Assembly (NCBI GenBank): GCA_030762935.1
Contig: CM060892.1
Coordinates: forward strand, 85,442,827 to 85,506,826
DNA length: 64,000 bases
Direction of reading: 5' to 3'
Source: Hymenopus coronatus
Taxonomy: Eukaryota > Arthropoda > Insecta > Mantodea > Hymenopodidae
In this document: positions 9,757 to 21,879 of the stretch, one piece after another
Position numbering within the stretch: position 1 is the stretch's first letter
Layout of the letters: every line of letters starts with the position of its first letter
Notes under the pieces: model-generated
Told to the model about the DNA's origin: nothing
What the model saw: the letters and a program-made list of their open reading frames with translations, nothing else
The model's database searches: none
Translations under genes and position numbers: made by a program

Positions 9757-10480
9757 TATTTTCTCTACAACGTTCAATGTAAATAGTAATAGAGAAGGTA
9801 TAGCATTCCACCCAGAAATTTGATACCGACATTTCAATGGGAATATATGTTTTGACTTTTGAATCCAAGAAATATATGTGTGTAGGTATGTGTAGCATAA
9901 GACGAAAAGTCGATTTCATACTAAACGTGGTAATTAAGTTCAATATCTTCCAAGCATATGACACGAAATTTTCGAATTTCTCCAAAATAGCTAACGATTT
10001 TGTTTAAATTCCATATATGTACATGACAAAATGTATATCTGAATTTTTCGTCAGTAGCCACTGAAGTCCTCTTCATTCTGAATGACTTCAGTAACTGGTA
10101 AACCGTAAGAGCTATTACACAAAACATGTAAATATTGTTAAAACATACCATCTATGTAAAATACGTTTTTGTTGTGAAGTTAAACTTATCCCAAATGTTA
10201 TTTGTTATTTATTTTCAGTTTTAAAATGCATAGGTTACTCTTGAGTGAAGTTTTTTCATTTTCTTTCTCCTGGTCATGCAAAGAGAACAGAATTTCAACG
10301 CCGTCACATGTGACTAGCTCTTAAAAGATTGCAACTTTCGCCAAAAGGCTTATTATATTCACTAATTCTCATGGTGCCTATAAAGAAACTTGAATAGCAT
10401 CACTTTGCAATTGTTATTTGGATTGGTGTGAAGTAAGGAAAGAATGAGCTTTTTAAAAGTGTACATTTAAAATTCCTTTT
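9757..10480 (-). mobile_element. R1 repeat, diverged copy
   Basis: It enters at a degraded 3' end (TTTTCTCTACAA, then AGAGAAGGTATAGCATTCCACCC). It continues through GATACCGACATTTCAATGGG and GGTAAACCGTAAGAG, and fades after GAATGAGCTTTTTAAAAG. The terminal palindrome is eroded and most of the CA tract is missing. Confidence 0.75.
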
Positions 10481-11335
10481 TGCAACAGTGAGATATTTTT
10501 ACACAAGAAAAAATGGACAGACTATCAGAATAAATACGGCTCTGTAAAAACGGATGTATTTTTTCTTAATGAAACGTCACATGTGCTTAAAGATCTACAG
10601 ACGACCAAAAACGAATTTAATATTTTCATACTGCTCGTTCCCTTATTATTTCTTGAGGGTGAATTTGCCTTTAGAACAGCTGCTCATCGGCAATGACGGT
10701 TTATTCATTAGGTTCTTTGTTACTTTTGGTTTTCTATCAGACCACATTATCACTTCCAGACAGAAGGAAGGGATAATCTTGTCTAAAGAAAGGTTCCCAT
10801 CCAGTACCTCTGGATTTGCGGGCTAGCTGTGCCATCTAGGCATTCACATATTGAATAATGTCCTGAGTCACTGAAAACACTGGAATTCACGAAGAAAATG
10901 TTTGCCTACTTCTTGCTTTATTGCAAGAATTTCATGTTATTTTCTTCAATACCTGAGCAGCATAGCTAACATATTCCGACATTATAATGACCAAAGGCAA
11001 AAGAAGTCATTTTACCCAAAATGGAAGTGGTTGCAGCAAATATTTGAGGCCGGAAAGGGCATGGGTACACGAGACCCAATGCTCAAGTCTGTTACTGGGC
11101 TCTGAATGCCACTAAGCTATTAAATATATTTAGGTACGTTTTTTTAGAGAGTTAAGTGAAGAAATGGAGTTTTAGAACTAAAATGTAGTGAAAGAATAAT
11201 GAAATTACGTTCAATTCTACGAGTTCTGATCAATTTTTTGCTTGTTTAATTAAGTTATGATTATTTCGGAATCGAATACCTAAGAATCCATCTAATAACA
11301 GCACGCAAGAGTTTGAAAACTCAATTAAAATGATG
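10481..11335. other. unassigned stretch
   Basis: A 90-codon frame at 10554 has no splice context and no recognisable motif. I see nothing else here. Confidence 0.45.
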
Positions 11336-11600
11336 AACAAGGTTAGATGGAACCAGGACGGAATCATAGAAGAGACCACAACCCAATTGCGGCGACTATG
11401 CAAGGTGTTACCGCGGTGTAGGTGGTGGTTTGCCACTGCCTTCAGCGAGACGGAGGTGAAGGGACAACACAGCCAGACCTGGAAGGCAGCGCGGAAAGTG
11501 CTAGTCGGGGAAAGATCCCCATGCCCCCATTTGGAATCCACCCGGCTTTCCCGCGGCAGGGACAGTCAATTAAAATACCTAAGACAAGTTATAAGCAAGA
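11336..11600. other. GC-richer block of unknown nature
   Basis: This is clearly richer in G+C than its surroundings (for example GTTACCGCGGTGTAGGTGG). Frames are open on both strands: about 94 codons on plus from 11330 and about 103 on minus to 11541. I recognise no protein and no splice pair. It could be an exon, a SINE body or a relic of a larger transposon. Confidence 0.3.
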
Positions 11601-12134
11601 GGAGTATTCAGTAAAATAATCATGAGCTTGATGCCTTTTTGGGGATGGAAGCACTCCTAGTAATTAAATCACTGAAGTGGTTTACTCTTTGTATTATGCG
11701 GCGTTAGCTATTGTAGCACATTTCTTATATATTTTGAATACATTGATCAGCAACTCTCGCCATTTTTCAACCGCTAATAGTGAATAAAAATACTCAGAAT
11801 AGGATTCCAGATCTTCAGTCGAATCGAAGTAGGAATTAAAGGAATAAAAATATAAATGTAGAAGAACAAAACTGTAAAAAAAAAAAATACTTTTTGAGCA
11901 TCATGCTTTAACATTATCAATTAAGACCAATTCTGATTGGTAAATACGGCATCAATAAGACTACACATTGGCGGAAAGGCTGTCGCTTGCGACTATAAAT
12001 ATTTTAATAATAAAAAGTAGTCTGAAGTGACAATCTTGAGTTTCTAGATAAAGTTTGAATTTATGTTAGCTAAATATTTACAAAGTGCCAGAGAGCGCAT
12101 TTTAAAGCAATTTGTGTAACATTTATTTATTTAT
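11601..12134. other. unassigned AT-rich stretch
   Basis: Nothing recognised apart from an A-run near 11877 and a small inverted repeat ACCAAT/ATTGGT near 11928. Confidence 0.5.
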
Positions 12135-12179
12135 CTGGTAAGTGGAAGTTCAAAGAACTTTTCTCTTCCACTCTACCAG
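12135..12179. repeat. strong hairpin, 14/15-bp arms
   Basis: CTGGTAAGTGGAAG pairs with CTTCCACTCTACCAG with a single one-base bulge, around a 16-nt loop. Such a stem is unlikely by chance and may be the end of an unrecognised small element. Confidence 0.75.
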
Positions 12180-12721
12180 GCAACACAATACAGGGTCATA
12201 AAAATATAAATTTAGAAAGGTTTAACAAATATATTAAAATGAAACTAAAAATGCCTCAGAAATCAAGTTCGCTTGAATTAGTTGAGGCGTAAGACAGACA
12301 ATGCAGCCTCACCATAGCTGCCAGACATTTGTGTAATATAGACGTCAACTTATCAGTATTGACTTCGCGTGCATACCAGGAGTTTGCACAGTATCTGCTT
12401 CCTGCGCTCGCTGGCCGCAGTGCGAACTTCCGCAAGCCTAGCTTGATATTTCCTGCTGCCATATCATTTTTAAAAGGCTATATGGGTCACCACACTAAGG
12501 AAGTACAGCTGACATGATCGTCTAATGCAGATGAGCAGCGAACAAAAATGTCTTAACACATCCGTCTACTCGGTATGCAAGCAGGGACGCCCGATTATGT
12601 TTGCAACATGAGCCTTCACATTTATATGCAGGGATATTTGTGAATTTCGAGAAAAAAAAAACCTATTAGAAATGCGAGTTTTGTACTTAATGATTCAAAA
12701 TAATTGAACTTTCCTGAATTA
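12180..12721. other. unassigned stretch with one modestly GC-rich patch
   Basis: Around 12300-12470 the sequence is less AT-rich and a 68-codon minus-strand frame is open (MAAGNIKLGLRKFALRPASA at its start). There is no convincing splice pair, so I do not call a gene. Confidence 0.35.
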
Positions 12722-13470
12722 AAAAAATCTGATGTGTTACATCCACGTAACTTTCTCTAGCTGTTCCATATACAAACTATTCTTACTGAAGACCATTTTT
12801 TTTTCTACAATATGCTAATCGAGATACACCTTAGCAGAATTGGTTCTGTCTTGCTTCTTTGTAAGAAGGGAAATATGGGAATACACAAGGCTAAAGCCAG
12901 TCAAATCTTTAAGCTGGTCTCTATGTGAAACACTTGAGGTTCGCTTTGCAAGTGCCGTTTGAGAAAAGATAGGCAGTTTAAAATTGAAACTAATAACAAG
13001 AAATATCTCGAAAACAATCAATTCTACAAGAAAAAACGTATGTGAATATACTATGTGTTTTAACGAAATCTATGTTTTTATGCAGTAGTTTTTTTTTCTA
13101 TCTCTTACGTTTAACCGTTAATACAAAATTCAGCAAAACTCATCCAGAATAAATGGGTCTTCAGAGGCTATTCCTAGAAAATTCAAAATATACATTTTGT
13201 GATAAAATATCTATAATACACGGTAATTTAATCAAAATCATCCGAGCCACTTTTGAGAAAAACATTTTCAAAAATGTTTCCATATAAAGGGTAGTTTGTG
13301 GTGGGATGTTCTCTTGAAAAGCTTGTGTCATCCTTTGGAAGCTACTAAACATAAATAACCAATTTTGTTTTTTAACGGGCTTTTCGTTTTTGAGCTATGC
13401 TGTCCACATACAAGCACACACTATACTATGAACTTGTATGTAGATATGTGCTAGAGAAAGTTTAAAAAAA
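12722..13470 (+). mobile_element. R1 repeat, near full span
   Basis: It runs from AAATCTGATGTGTTACATCC to GCTAGAGAAAGTTT. The CA tract has shrunk to AAGCACACAC and the terminal palindrome is altered. The motif ATAACCAATTTTGTT shows the internal palindrome has decayed. Confidence 0.85.
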
Positions 13471-13624
13471 ATCAGAATGGCTCCCGTAGATCAGTACTAA
13501 AAGACTAACATACAAACCTGTGCATATTCACTGTACGGTCGTTCGTCACTATAAATAACATGCAATCGAAGTATTTGAAATTGGCAGGTATACCTGAAAT
13601 GCAGACTAATATCACGTTATACTT

Positions 13625-13777
13625 AGTCTCGGGCCAGATTTAAATCAGACTCCTTTGTAATCTGGTTACCATGCTAGGGGCTAAATCCAGAGGTCGCAGG
13701 TTTGATTCCCGACTGGAGGGTGGTAATGTTTCTTTAGCCAGAAATATTCTTTGTGCTTCCTAGACTCTGGAAGTATG

Positions 13778-13837
<60 letters not shown>

Positions 13838-13850
13838 ATTAGATTATCGC
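13625..13850 (+). repeat. SINE family S4 with long (GA)n tail
   Basis: The tRNA-like head has A-box-like GGTTACCATGCTAGGGG and a B box GGTTTGATTCCCG. The body TAGACTCTGGAAGTATGGGG leads directly into (GA)n at 13781-13836. The GA tract probably grew from the GA-rich 3' end of the SINE, because the copy at 240 also ends in a GA-rich tract. Confidence 0.75.
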
Positions 13851-14232
13851 AACAACAAAAAACTGCCACGAAAATGATTTTAATTACTGTTACTGAGGCA
13901 AAGCCGTCGTTATGACCTAGTAGTTAAAGTGGGTAAAAATCAAAAGTATAATACATTATTATTGGAGTGTACGATCGAGTTGTCATTCATTGCTAACGTG
14001 GTTGCATTGACATACAATAAATGTTAACTTTATTGTTGAGGTATTATCCCGCAAATATAACGTTAATTGGAGAAATTTGTGTTCTGAATTCAGATTCAAC
14101 GCTTTCCAATCAATTTTTATGCTTGCCATTTTAGATGTGTGCGGAAAGCAATACATTTAATAATTATTGACTCAAAGAAGTCATTATGGAAAGCAACGAC
14201 TTTTTATTCTAATTTATTACTCTCTTTGGCCC
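13851..14232. other. unassigned AT-rich stretch
   Basis: Nothing recognised. Confidence 0.5.
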
Positions 14233-14918
14233 ATGTGTACAATGTACATACATAGTGGATAGAAAATGTATTGTATTCCACTCAAAAGTCGATATCGATA
14301 TTTCTCGGAAATATATATTTTGAGATCCCATGAATCCAATAAAAAGCATTTCTTTTAGAAACATGTACGAGAGTGTGTTAGGGCAGCATACCTCAAAAAC
14401 GAAAAGTTGTTAAATACCAAACTTGGTATTACATGGACCACTTTTCGAACATTTTTGATTTTTTCAAAAATGGCTCTAATGTTTATTAAATGCCATATGT
14501 TTAAGATATTTTCATGACAAACAAAATGTATGTCTTGAGTTTTCTGGAAATAGCCTCTGAATACCTCTTCATTTTGGTAAACCGTAAGAGATGGACAAAA
14601 TCTTTTTACACAAAAAATGTAGTTCATGTTAAAACACACTATCTGTCATATACTTTTGAGATATTCCGTGTATTGATTTCAGTTTTAAAATACTTGAAAT
14701 GGATTTCAACCACACGGCAACTAGCTTTTAAAAGATTTGACTATCGTTTTAGTCTAGCCTATTCCCTTATTTTCCTTTTACTTACAAAGAAGCCAGTATA
14801 AATACAATTTCACTTATATTGTTTTGATTATCATGAAGTAGAAAACTAAGCTTTTTAACAATAATTTGTTACAGAGATACAGAGAAAGTCGTGTGCATGG
14901 AACACATCCGATTTTATT
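14233..14918 (-). mobile_element. R1 repeat
   Basis: It begins at the palindrome remnant GTGTACAATGTACATAC and ends at GGAACACATCCGATTTTA. Internal palindrome words AATACCAAACTTGGTATTAC are intact near 14415. It lacks a long CA tract and about 200 bp of the consensus. Confidence 0.85.
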
Positions 14919-15694
14919 CCAATTTATTTTATGTACTGATTCATGATGAAGGTAATTGAATTGAACATCTCCGATTCTGGTAACTAATAGAGAAAGCAAC
15001 CAATTGTAATAGAGAGAAATTTATTAATTAGCGTCTTTTCTCCCTATATGCGCAGCTAATAGGTGCAGATAAGTGAATGTTATGTAGCAGTTCCGATGAT
15101 AGTGACATGCACATCGCGGAGGCAGATTGCCTCTAGATGTAGCTTTCGAGGTCACTGCATTTCCCTTTCTTTGGAAGAAAATCCATTACCATCTGGCTAA
15201 TGGTTTACTCATCATTTAGCAACTTTCATCACACTATCATATACTACTGCTGCAGGCTTTCTTCTAACTTGGAATGCTCGTCAATTCTTGGTCTCTAAAC
15301 CATTGATTTGTGGTCTGTGGTAATCGATACGTTACTTATTCTAACCTATCTCATCTAATGTACTATAAATAATTTAAGTTTGTCCAATCATGGAAAAATA
15401 AAATGCCTAACCCAATATCTTTCGGTACTCTCTTTGTTGCTAATATTGGTATCGGAGTACATCAAGAGCGACGGTCGATGGAACAGGTTTTACGACTGTA
15501 AATAATTTTAACAATTTTTATAAAATTACAGTTAAATCTTACAAGAAGGAAACTAATAAACAATCTTTCGTCTTCATCTCTAGCTTTTCTTGTATAATGT
15601 ATTTTTTAACCCATTTTACCCTGCGTTTAATTGTGGCATTTCCCTTTGGAACATATTGCCTTATCTTTAATTTTAATTATCGGATCTTTAATTC
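14919..15694. other. unassigned AT-rich stretch
   Basis: Nothing recognised. Confidence 0.5.
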
Positions 15695-15812
15695 ATACTT
15701 CCAGACTCTGGGGAGCATAGGGTATAATCTGGACTAGCGAAAAATCCCACTGCAATCCGGGAAACAGGCAGGTGTTCTACTGACTGAGCTACCGAGGCCA
15801 GCCTGTAACTAC
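15695..15812 (-). repeat. SINE family S4 fragment
   Basis: ATACTTCCAGACTCTGGGGAG is the reverse complement of the S4 body. A diverged tRNA-like head follows (CCACTGCAATCCGGGAAACAGG, then TACTGACTGAGCTACCGAGG). Confidence 0.6.
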
Positions 15813-15959
15813 TTGATGAGCAGTATATTTGTTATTCAAACTAATTATGAATTGTATTTAAGGTTAAAATCTAATTTTTGTGGTATTGGGAATGAGAAAG
15901 TGAATAAAAATGTCCACCATTAAAAACCATAAAAGTATTTATTCGGATAGACAATTCTT

Positions 15960-16055
15960 CTCTGTATAGAAACAAACTAATTATTTCACCCAAAAACTCA
16001 TAACTGAAGATTTCACCGGAAATACTTGTTTTCAGACCTCCTGAATCAAAAATAT
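15960..16055 (-). mobile_element. R1 repeat, 3'-end fragment
   Basis: TTTCACCCAAAAACTCATAAC and GATTTCACCGGAAATACTTG match the R1 segment next to its 3' end. The palindrome itself and the remainder are absent. Confidence 0.65.
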
Positions 16056-16300
16056 AAATAAATTAATAAAAAACTCTGTATTTTACTGGCTATGTACGTT
16101 ATGAGGTCTAGTAATGATGAAGCATCAACTTTTCGCACTTCTCTGCGTCGGACATCCGATCCCAGCCGAAGTCGGCGACCTTTAGACCACGGCGAGAAAA
16201 GCCCGAAAATTCATTCTATTGGATATTTTTTCTTCTTCGAAAAATGCCCTAGCTTTTAATTTCTTCATTGAGATTGCTAAACGAAACAAAGTAATTGCTA

Positions 16301-17170
16301 TTACTTTCTCTAACCCGCATGTATAATGTACAGAGTGGATGGACAAGGTATTGTATTCTACACAAATATTCGATGTCGAGATTTCACCGAAAACATATAT
16401 TTTGGTGTCCCCTGAGTCCGAAAAAAACATTTTTAGAAAAAGGTCCGTGTGTGTATGGACAGCATAGCTCAAACATGAAAATACCGTTAAATACCAAACT
16501 TGGTATTTAGGTTTAATATTTTCCGAGGATGTCACACTAAGATTTTCAAGAAAAGTCCCCCACCATAAGCTACCCTTTACATGGAAAGATTTTCGAAAAG
16601 AATTATTTTCTCAAAAATGATTAACGATTTTGATTAAAATCCCGTATTTTAACTCTATTTACATCCCAAATAAAATGTATATCTTGTATTTTTTTTGTGA
16701 ATAACATCTGAAGACCTTTATTCTTGACGAATTTTGCCTAACTGATAAATCGTAAGACAAAGATTTACTACACGAAAACTTCAGATCTCGTCAACACACA
16801 CAATTTATGTCCTTACGTTTTTGTTGTAGAGGTAACCGTTTCCGAGCGATTCCTTGTTATTGGTGAAGTACTTGTGCATACTTTTCTCAGAGAGGAAGTG
16901 TCCGTTTTTCTTTTGTTCTACTTCTGACCAAGCAAAGAAGCGATTTGCAATGACAATCGCATAACGACAGTTTTTGAAACATTTGACTATCACTTTAGCA
17001 TAGCGCATTCCCGTAGTTCCCTTCTACTTATAAGGAACTAAATAATAAAAAAAATTCCGTTAATGTTTATCTCGATTAGGTTGGTGTATAAAGAAGAATA
17101 TTCTTTTGTAAGAAGTTTGTTTCTAGAGGAGTTAGAGAAAATCCTGTGAGCGTAACACATCACATTTTAT
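16301..17170 (-). mobile_element. R1 repeat, near full span
   Basis: It begins TTACTTTCTCTAACCCGC and ends GTAACACATCACATTTTA. It keeps the AAATACCAAACTTGGTATTT palindrome at 16491-16510. The CA-tract site holds only GTGTGTGTATGG. Confidence 0.88.
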
Positions 17171-17747
17171 TCAGCAAATTTTCCAATAGAAGTCAGTCAA
17201 CTGCACATTCAACTGAATCCCTGGCTGTATTACAAGTTCGTATGTGTTTAGTTTGGTGAGAGGCTACAAACCTGCGACCTCTGATTTTGTGTGCATAAAT
17301 CGTTACTGATTACATTATCATTAATATCTTTGAAAGTAATGAAATTTCTTCAGACATGGAAGAGTGAAAGTAAAAAAAAACTTTAAAAGCAGCGCCATTG
17401 TTCCTAGAGCAAAGTTTAGGGGGGAAGAAAGGTATACGAATATTAAAATATAAAAATAGATCGCGTGCATCACCTTGAAAGAATGTCATTTGCAGATGAC
17501 CAACTGCAGCATATTTTCTCACAACTCGTTGACCCATTTTCCATTTACTTGAGTGACATCCTGCATTATAAAACAGGTTTATGGCGTAACACGGTTTCGG
17601 TCCCCGAGGAGATGGCAACCGATGCAGATTATATTCAAGAGGGTCTGCGTGTTCAAGACGGCTTTTCTCGGCTCCAGAAATAACGACGATGTGGTGATTA
17701 TCAGCCTGTATATTCGTTAACATTTTTGACAGACAATATTGCATTTT
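17171..17747. other. unassigned stretch with an open frame
   Basis: The minus strand is open for 165 codons from 17807 to 17310, the longest frame in the window. It begins inside the neighbouring R1 copy, and I recognise no domain in it. Around 17465-17690 base composition is more balanced, so a decayed exon or another transposon cannot be excluded. Confidence 0.3.
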
Positions 17748-18104
17748 TACTTTCTCTAGCGTGATATGCAATATACGTAGTAGGCGGAAAAGATATATTA
17801 CACCCAAAAGTTCGATACCAAGATTTCACCAGAAATATGTTTTGAGATTCACTAAATCCAAAAGAAGCATTTTTAGGAAAAGGTTCAATTTAAATTCAGC
17901 ATTTTCCAAGGATGTGACACAAAGATTTTCAAGAAAATCTTCCAACCCCAAACTACCCTTTATATGGAACATTTTTCGAACATTTTGATTTTCTCAAGAG
18001 TCGCTCCAATGATTTTGAGTAAAATCCCGTATATCTTTGAAAATGTGTAAGAATAGTTTGTTTGCAGAACAGGTGGGGAAAGTTTGAATGGAACACATCA
18101 GATT
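17748..18104 (-). mobile_element. R1 repeat with large internal deletion
   Basis: Both ends are present (TTTACTTTCTCTAGCGTG at one side, GGAACACATCAGATTTTT at the other). The middle 500 bp or so is gone, giving a miniature of about 360 bp. Confidence 0.82.
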
Positions 18105-18349
18105 TTTAATGTATAAAATAAGGTAATGGAATCTGTTTTTATATTACAATCCACGAGTTTTATAGGCGAGTGTGTTGAGAAATGGAATAAATTTAAATAC
18201 GAATACTATTCTTTAAACAGACACAACGCATTGCAGTAGGCAGCCATACAGGTTTTAAGCGTTTGGAAATTAAGTTTTAAATGTGATTAACAGAAGAAAA
18301 ACATTTTATTCAAAAAATTAAAACCAATATTTCCATTAGATCACTTTTG

Positions 18350-18760
18350 CCTGTCTGTCTAAAAATCTTGAGTTCGATTCTCTGCTGAAGCGAGTTTCCC
18401 AGCCCTATGCTTTGTGGTTACGGTCTCAATTTGTTATTCACCCATTTATCATCTCGGGAGACTTGGTTTTTCTCAGTTTTCCGGTGGTTGGTAGTTCTGT
18501 GATGCGATGACATAGGTAGTTGATAGGAGGAGGATTTTGGTATGGAAGCAGGCCTATTGCATCTACTTATCCTCTGGGGGAAGGGATGAAATGAAGGATA
18601 CATAGGTGATCAGATCTGGGCTGGCAGGCTTGAACGCAGGAGGGGTACCAAACATCTCCCGACGCCGGAGGTGCCATCCACCAGAGCCTTCCTTCCCTGT
18701 TTCGCTAAGGGTTCCCTAGTAACCGGACGCCATGAATTACTTATAGTCATAAACTCTCCT
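18350..18760 (+). repeat. tRNA-like SINE, unassigned family
   Basis: GAGTTCGATTCTCTGC at about 18371 is B-box-like. It is followed by GC-richer sequence to about 18730 with SINE-like words (TTTCTCAGTTTTCCGGTGG, then GGGGAAGGGATGAAATG). The downstream boundary is not clear, and I see no second copy in the window. Confidence 0.4.
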
Positions 18761-18859
18761 GATCCTCAGACCTGGAACCTAAAAGGGAAATAAAATTACA
18801 TGAAATGAACTACAGTTTAAAGTCGTGGCATTACAGAAACTATCGAGGATTCGTCTTGT

Positions 18860-18965
18860 CGAAAACAAACCAGAGTGGCAATCGAACCCAGGACTTTTAT
18901 ATTTTGAGTCTCACACGTTACCGCGAAGTCATCTCGCTTACGGTACGGTGTAGTAAGAGATTACG
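18860..18965 (-). repeat. tRNA-like SINE head remnant
   Basis: GGCAATCGAACCCAGGACTT is an inverted B box. ACACGTTACCGCGAAGTCATC stands where an inverted A box should be. The body cannot be traced. Confidence 0.45.
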
Positions 18966-20025
18966 TTCTTACTTCACATGCGGGCCAAGGATTCTTTTTG
19001 AATCAAGCTTTCTGTCAGGGTTTCCATTCCATTCGATCATTTCATCAATTTTTTGATAGGTCTTGGAATTAAATAAGAGATTCCATTTTTGCCCCATAAC
19101 TGACCGATCCTATTAAGGATATTCAGTTCAAAATTGAATAAAGCTGTCGCCCTCTGTTGAAAGAAAACGTAAAATTGCATTTCCGAGTTTTCGCTGATTT
19201 AACATTCTCAAATCTTGCAGATTCATTCTGTGTTATTTGATTTTGTAATAGTCCTTGTTGCATTTCAAGAGAGTAAAATGGAAGAACAGTGGTGAACCCC
19301 GCCCACGGCCCCCATTCCACCCATCATTTGGCAACCATTTTCACCTTTGCCCAAGACTGCTTATAGTCTCATGAGCACCCTTTAGAAAATTAGTTAATCT
19401 TGTTAATAGCGGATGAAGGGCGTTGGTACATTTGTAAATCTTGGGGAAACCTGCACATCCTCTTTCAGGATACGGTAGGCTGCCCCGGAAATAAATTGGC
19501 TTCCTCTCTTCCGCATGGACTAGTACCTACCGGAAGTGAATGCACAAGGGGTGACCCATAACTGCGGCTCTTCATTTCCTGAAGTGAAAAATCTCGGATG
19601 GGCAACGCAATTGCATGGGTTCATTGCACGAACATCTCTCGTATACCTTTCACAGAATTTGTATAATTCCTCGCATGCATATATTGTAAATTGAAATCAA
19701 TTTACTTAGTGATCGATTGATTAGATAGTGTCTGGGAGACAAAACTAGATGGTCTGATTAAACTTGCTCGCACAAGTCTCAGCCTATTTTGCGGTGTCTT
19801 ACGTAGCTGTTTGGTTCAACCAAGCGATCGTCCCAAAGAGTTTTAGGATCACATTGGAATATAAGAATGCAGGGCAGTTTCGTCTTCCCAGTTGCCAAAC
19901 TACATTTAGGGGATCCTCTATACTTGTGTAAATTGTATAATGCCATTTTATCAACTTCAAGTTCCAATACGTCTGTCGGCGTGCATTGCGCCACTTTTAC
20001 AGTGATTTCTTTATAAGGGTATTTC
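18966..20025. other. unassigned stretch
   Basis: About 1 kb with no recognised repeat. The small minus frames at 19123 and 19779 lack splice context. Confidence 0.45.
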
Positions 20026-20029
20026 TAGT

Positions 20030-20322
20030 TCGCGAGTTCGCCACTAAGTGCACAATTACTGTGACGAGGGACAAAACTCATCGCCCATATATGACAAAAC
20101 GAAATCACGACTTGCGGACATGAAAGGTGTCGAAACGAACTTTTCTTTCTTTGTCTGGGGTTCTTTTATGTCTGAGTAAATATTACATAGGACCAATATG
20201 ACTTTACTTCCCTCTGAAGGAATCCAAGCTAAAGATGTTTACTCTCCGCTGGGTTTGAAGTCCCAACCTTGGGTATTACAGACTGGCATAGTAACCACTA
20301 CACCACGAAGGTGGATCGTTTA
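20030..20322 (-). repeat. SINE family S1b
   Basis: On the minus strand the tRNA-like head shows TGGTGTAGTGGTTACTATG (A box) and a degraded B box ACTTCAAACCC. A GGATTCCTTCAGAGGGAAGT core common to S1 comes next. The 3' body differs from that of S1 at 55627: it ends in the reverse of GTTCGCGAGTTCGCCACTAAG. The copy at 54345 shares this body. Confidence 0.7.
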
Positions 20323-20419
20323 TAAAATATTTTACCGATTCAATAATGTTTACGCCTAAGTGGATTTTAGGGAAAACCAAATAGATATGTCTTGGTGTGA
20401 AATTATTAAACTTATTATA

Positions 20420-20634
20420 CAAACACTAAGTGCCTCGCTTAGGGTGAGTTACCAGGATAAGGTTTTCTTTGGGGGGTTTTCCCTTATCCTGAGAAGACGA
20501 ATGTCGAGAACTTTAAGCTCCAGGACCCCGAGACCATTTGAGCATCAATTCACCAATTTAATCCATCATGCGATTTGACCAACCAGGTTAAAGGTCGTTA
20601 AGCCACACACTCACCAAAAAAAAAAAAAAAAAAT
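20420..20634 (+). repeat. SINE family S3 with poly(A) tail
   Basis: CTCGCTTAGGGTGAGTTACC, CCTTATCCTGAGAAGACGAA and TTTAAGCTCCAGGACC are followed by AGGTCGTTAAGCCACAC and an A run at 20617-20634. The tRNA head is mostly missing. The poly(A) tail fixes the orientation and indicates LINE-driven retroposition. Confidence 0.75.
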
Positions 20635-21054
20635 TAAACATTAAAAATGGTTTATATTTACTCATCTCACTCATCTGTTTTAAGGAGCTTTCCGCCCTAT
20701 GATTTATCCAAGATAGCATGGGAAATTTCATAACTGCAGCCCCATATGTTACTTGGCAGGCTCTCCATATAAATCATCATTAATTGTGTACCAGCTGTTG
20801 ATGCATTTTCCTAGGTTAGTTATAACTTCAACTTTGAACGTTCAGCGGTTCGTTTGTTAGAAGTGAACAAACGGACAAAGAAACGCCTCTGTTACCAACG
20901 AACCCCTACATTGCCTAATGAAATTCACTGGTGTAGGACCTTGAATTCTGCTAGGTTTGTGAGCAAAAGTGACCCCTTTTGGATTCACTAAATTGATAGT
21001 CGAGTTCAGTTATTTAATCAAGACAGCTTAGAAAAATTGATATAAGACTAAAAT
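20635..21054. other. unassigned AT-rich stretch
   Basis: Nothing recognised. Confidence 0.5.
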
Positions 21055-21708
21055 TTAAAAATCTGACTTTAAAAATCACATGACTTTCTGTACATCTCTG
21101 CAATAAATTATTTTTAAAAATCTCATGCTTCTATTTACTTCCTGCTAATCGAGAAAAAAGTGGCAGAAATAGTATTATTACTTGCTTCCTTGTAAGTAGA
21201 AGCGAAATAAGGAACCACCATAGGTTAAAGTGATAGTCAAAAGCTGGTTGCTATGTGACTGAAGTTCCTTTGTTTATATACATGAGTTCACAAAGTCCTG
21301 TGTGAGAAAAGTACAAGTTTTTTATAACTGAAACCAAAAACAGGAATATCTCAAAAACAATCAACTCCACGACAAAAATTTATATAACATAAATTGTGTG
21401 TTTTAAAGTGCTCTACATTTGTTGTGTGGTAAGTTTTGGTCCATCTCTTACGGTTTAGCAGTTATGCAAAATTCGTAAAATTGAACTAGAATAAATTAGT
21501 CTTCAGAGGCTATACCCAGAAAATTTAAAATATACATTTTGTCAAGTAAATATCTTTAATATATGATATTTTAATCAAAATCGTTAGAGCCATTTTTTAG
21601 AAAATCAAAATTTTCGAAAAAAGTTCTATGTAAAGGGTAGTTTGGGTTGGGGGGATTTTTCTCAAAATCTTCGTGTCTCATCCCTGGAAGATACCAAACT
21701 TAAATACC

Positions 21709-21742
<34 letters not shown>

Positions 21743-21879
21743 CCTTTTTCTGAAAATACTTGTTTTGGATACAGGGGACCGTAAAACATATATTTCCGGT
21801 GAAATCTCGGTATCGAATTTTTGGGTGGAGTGCAATAACTTCTCTATACACTACATAGTACGTACAGAGAAAGTAAAAA
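21055..21879 (+). mobile_element. R1 repeat with expanded CA tract
   Basis: It runs from AAAATCTGACTTTAAAAATC to CAGAGAAAGTAAAAA. The (CA)n at 21709-21739 replaces the second half of the internal palindrome, so microsatellite growth or slippage removed about 50 bp there. The terminal palindrome is shortened (CTATACACTACATAGTACG). Confidence 0.9.

Noticed and set aside
17310..17807. 165-codon minus-strand frame, the longest in the window
   Set aside because: It starts inside an R1 copy and contains no recognisable domain. Kept only as a note in the unassigned stretch.
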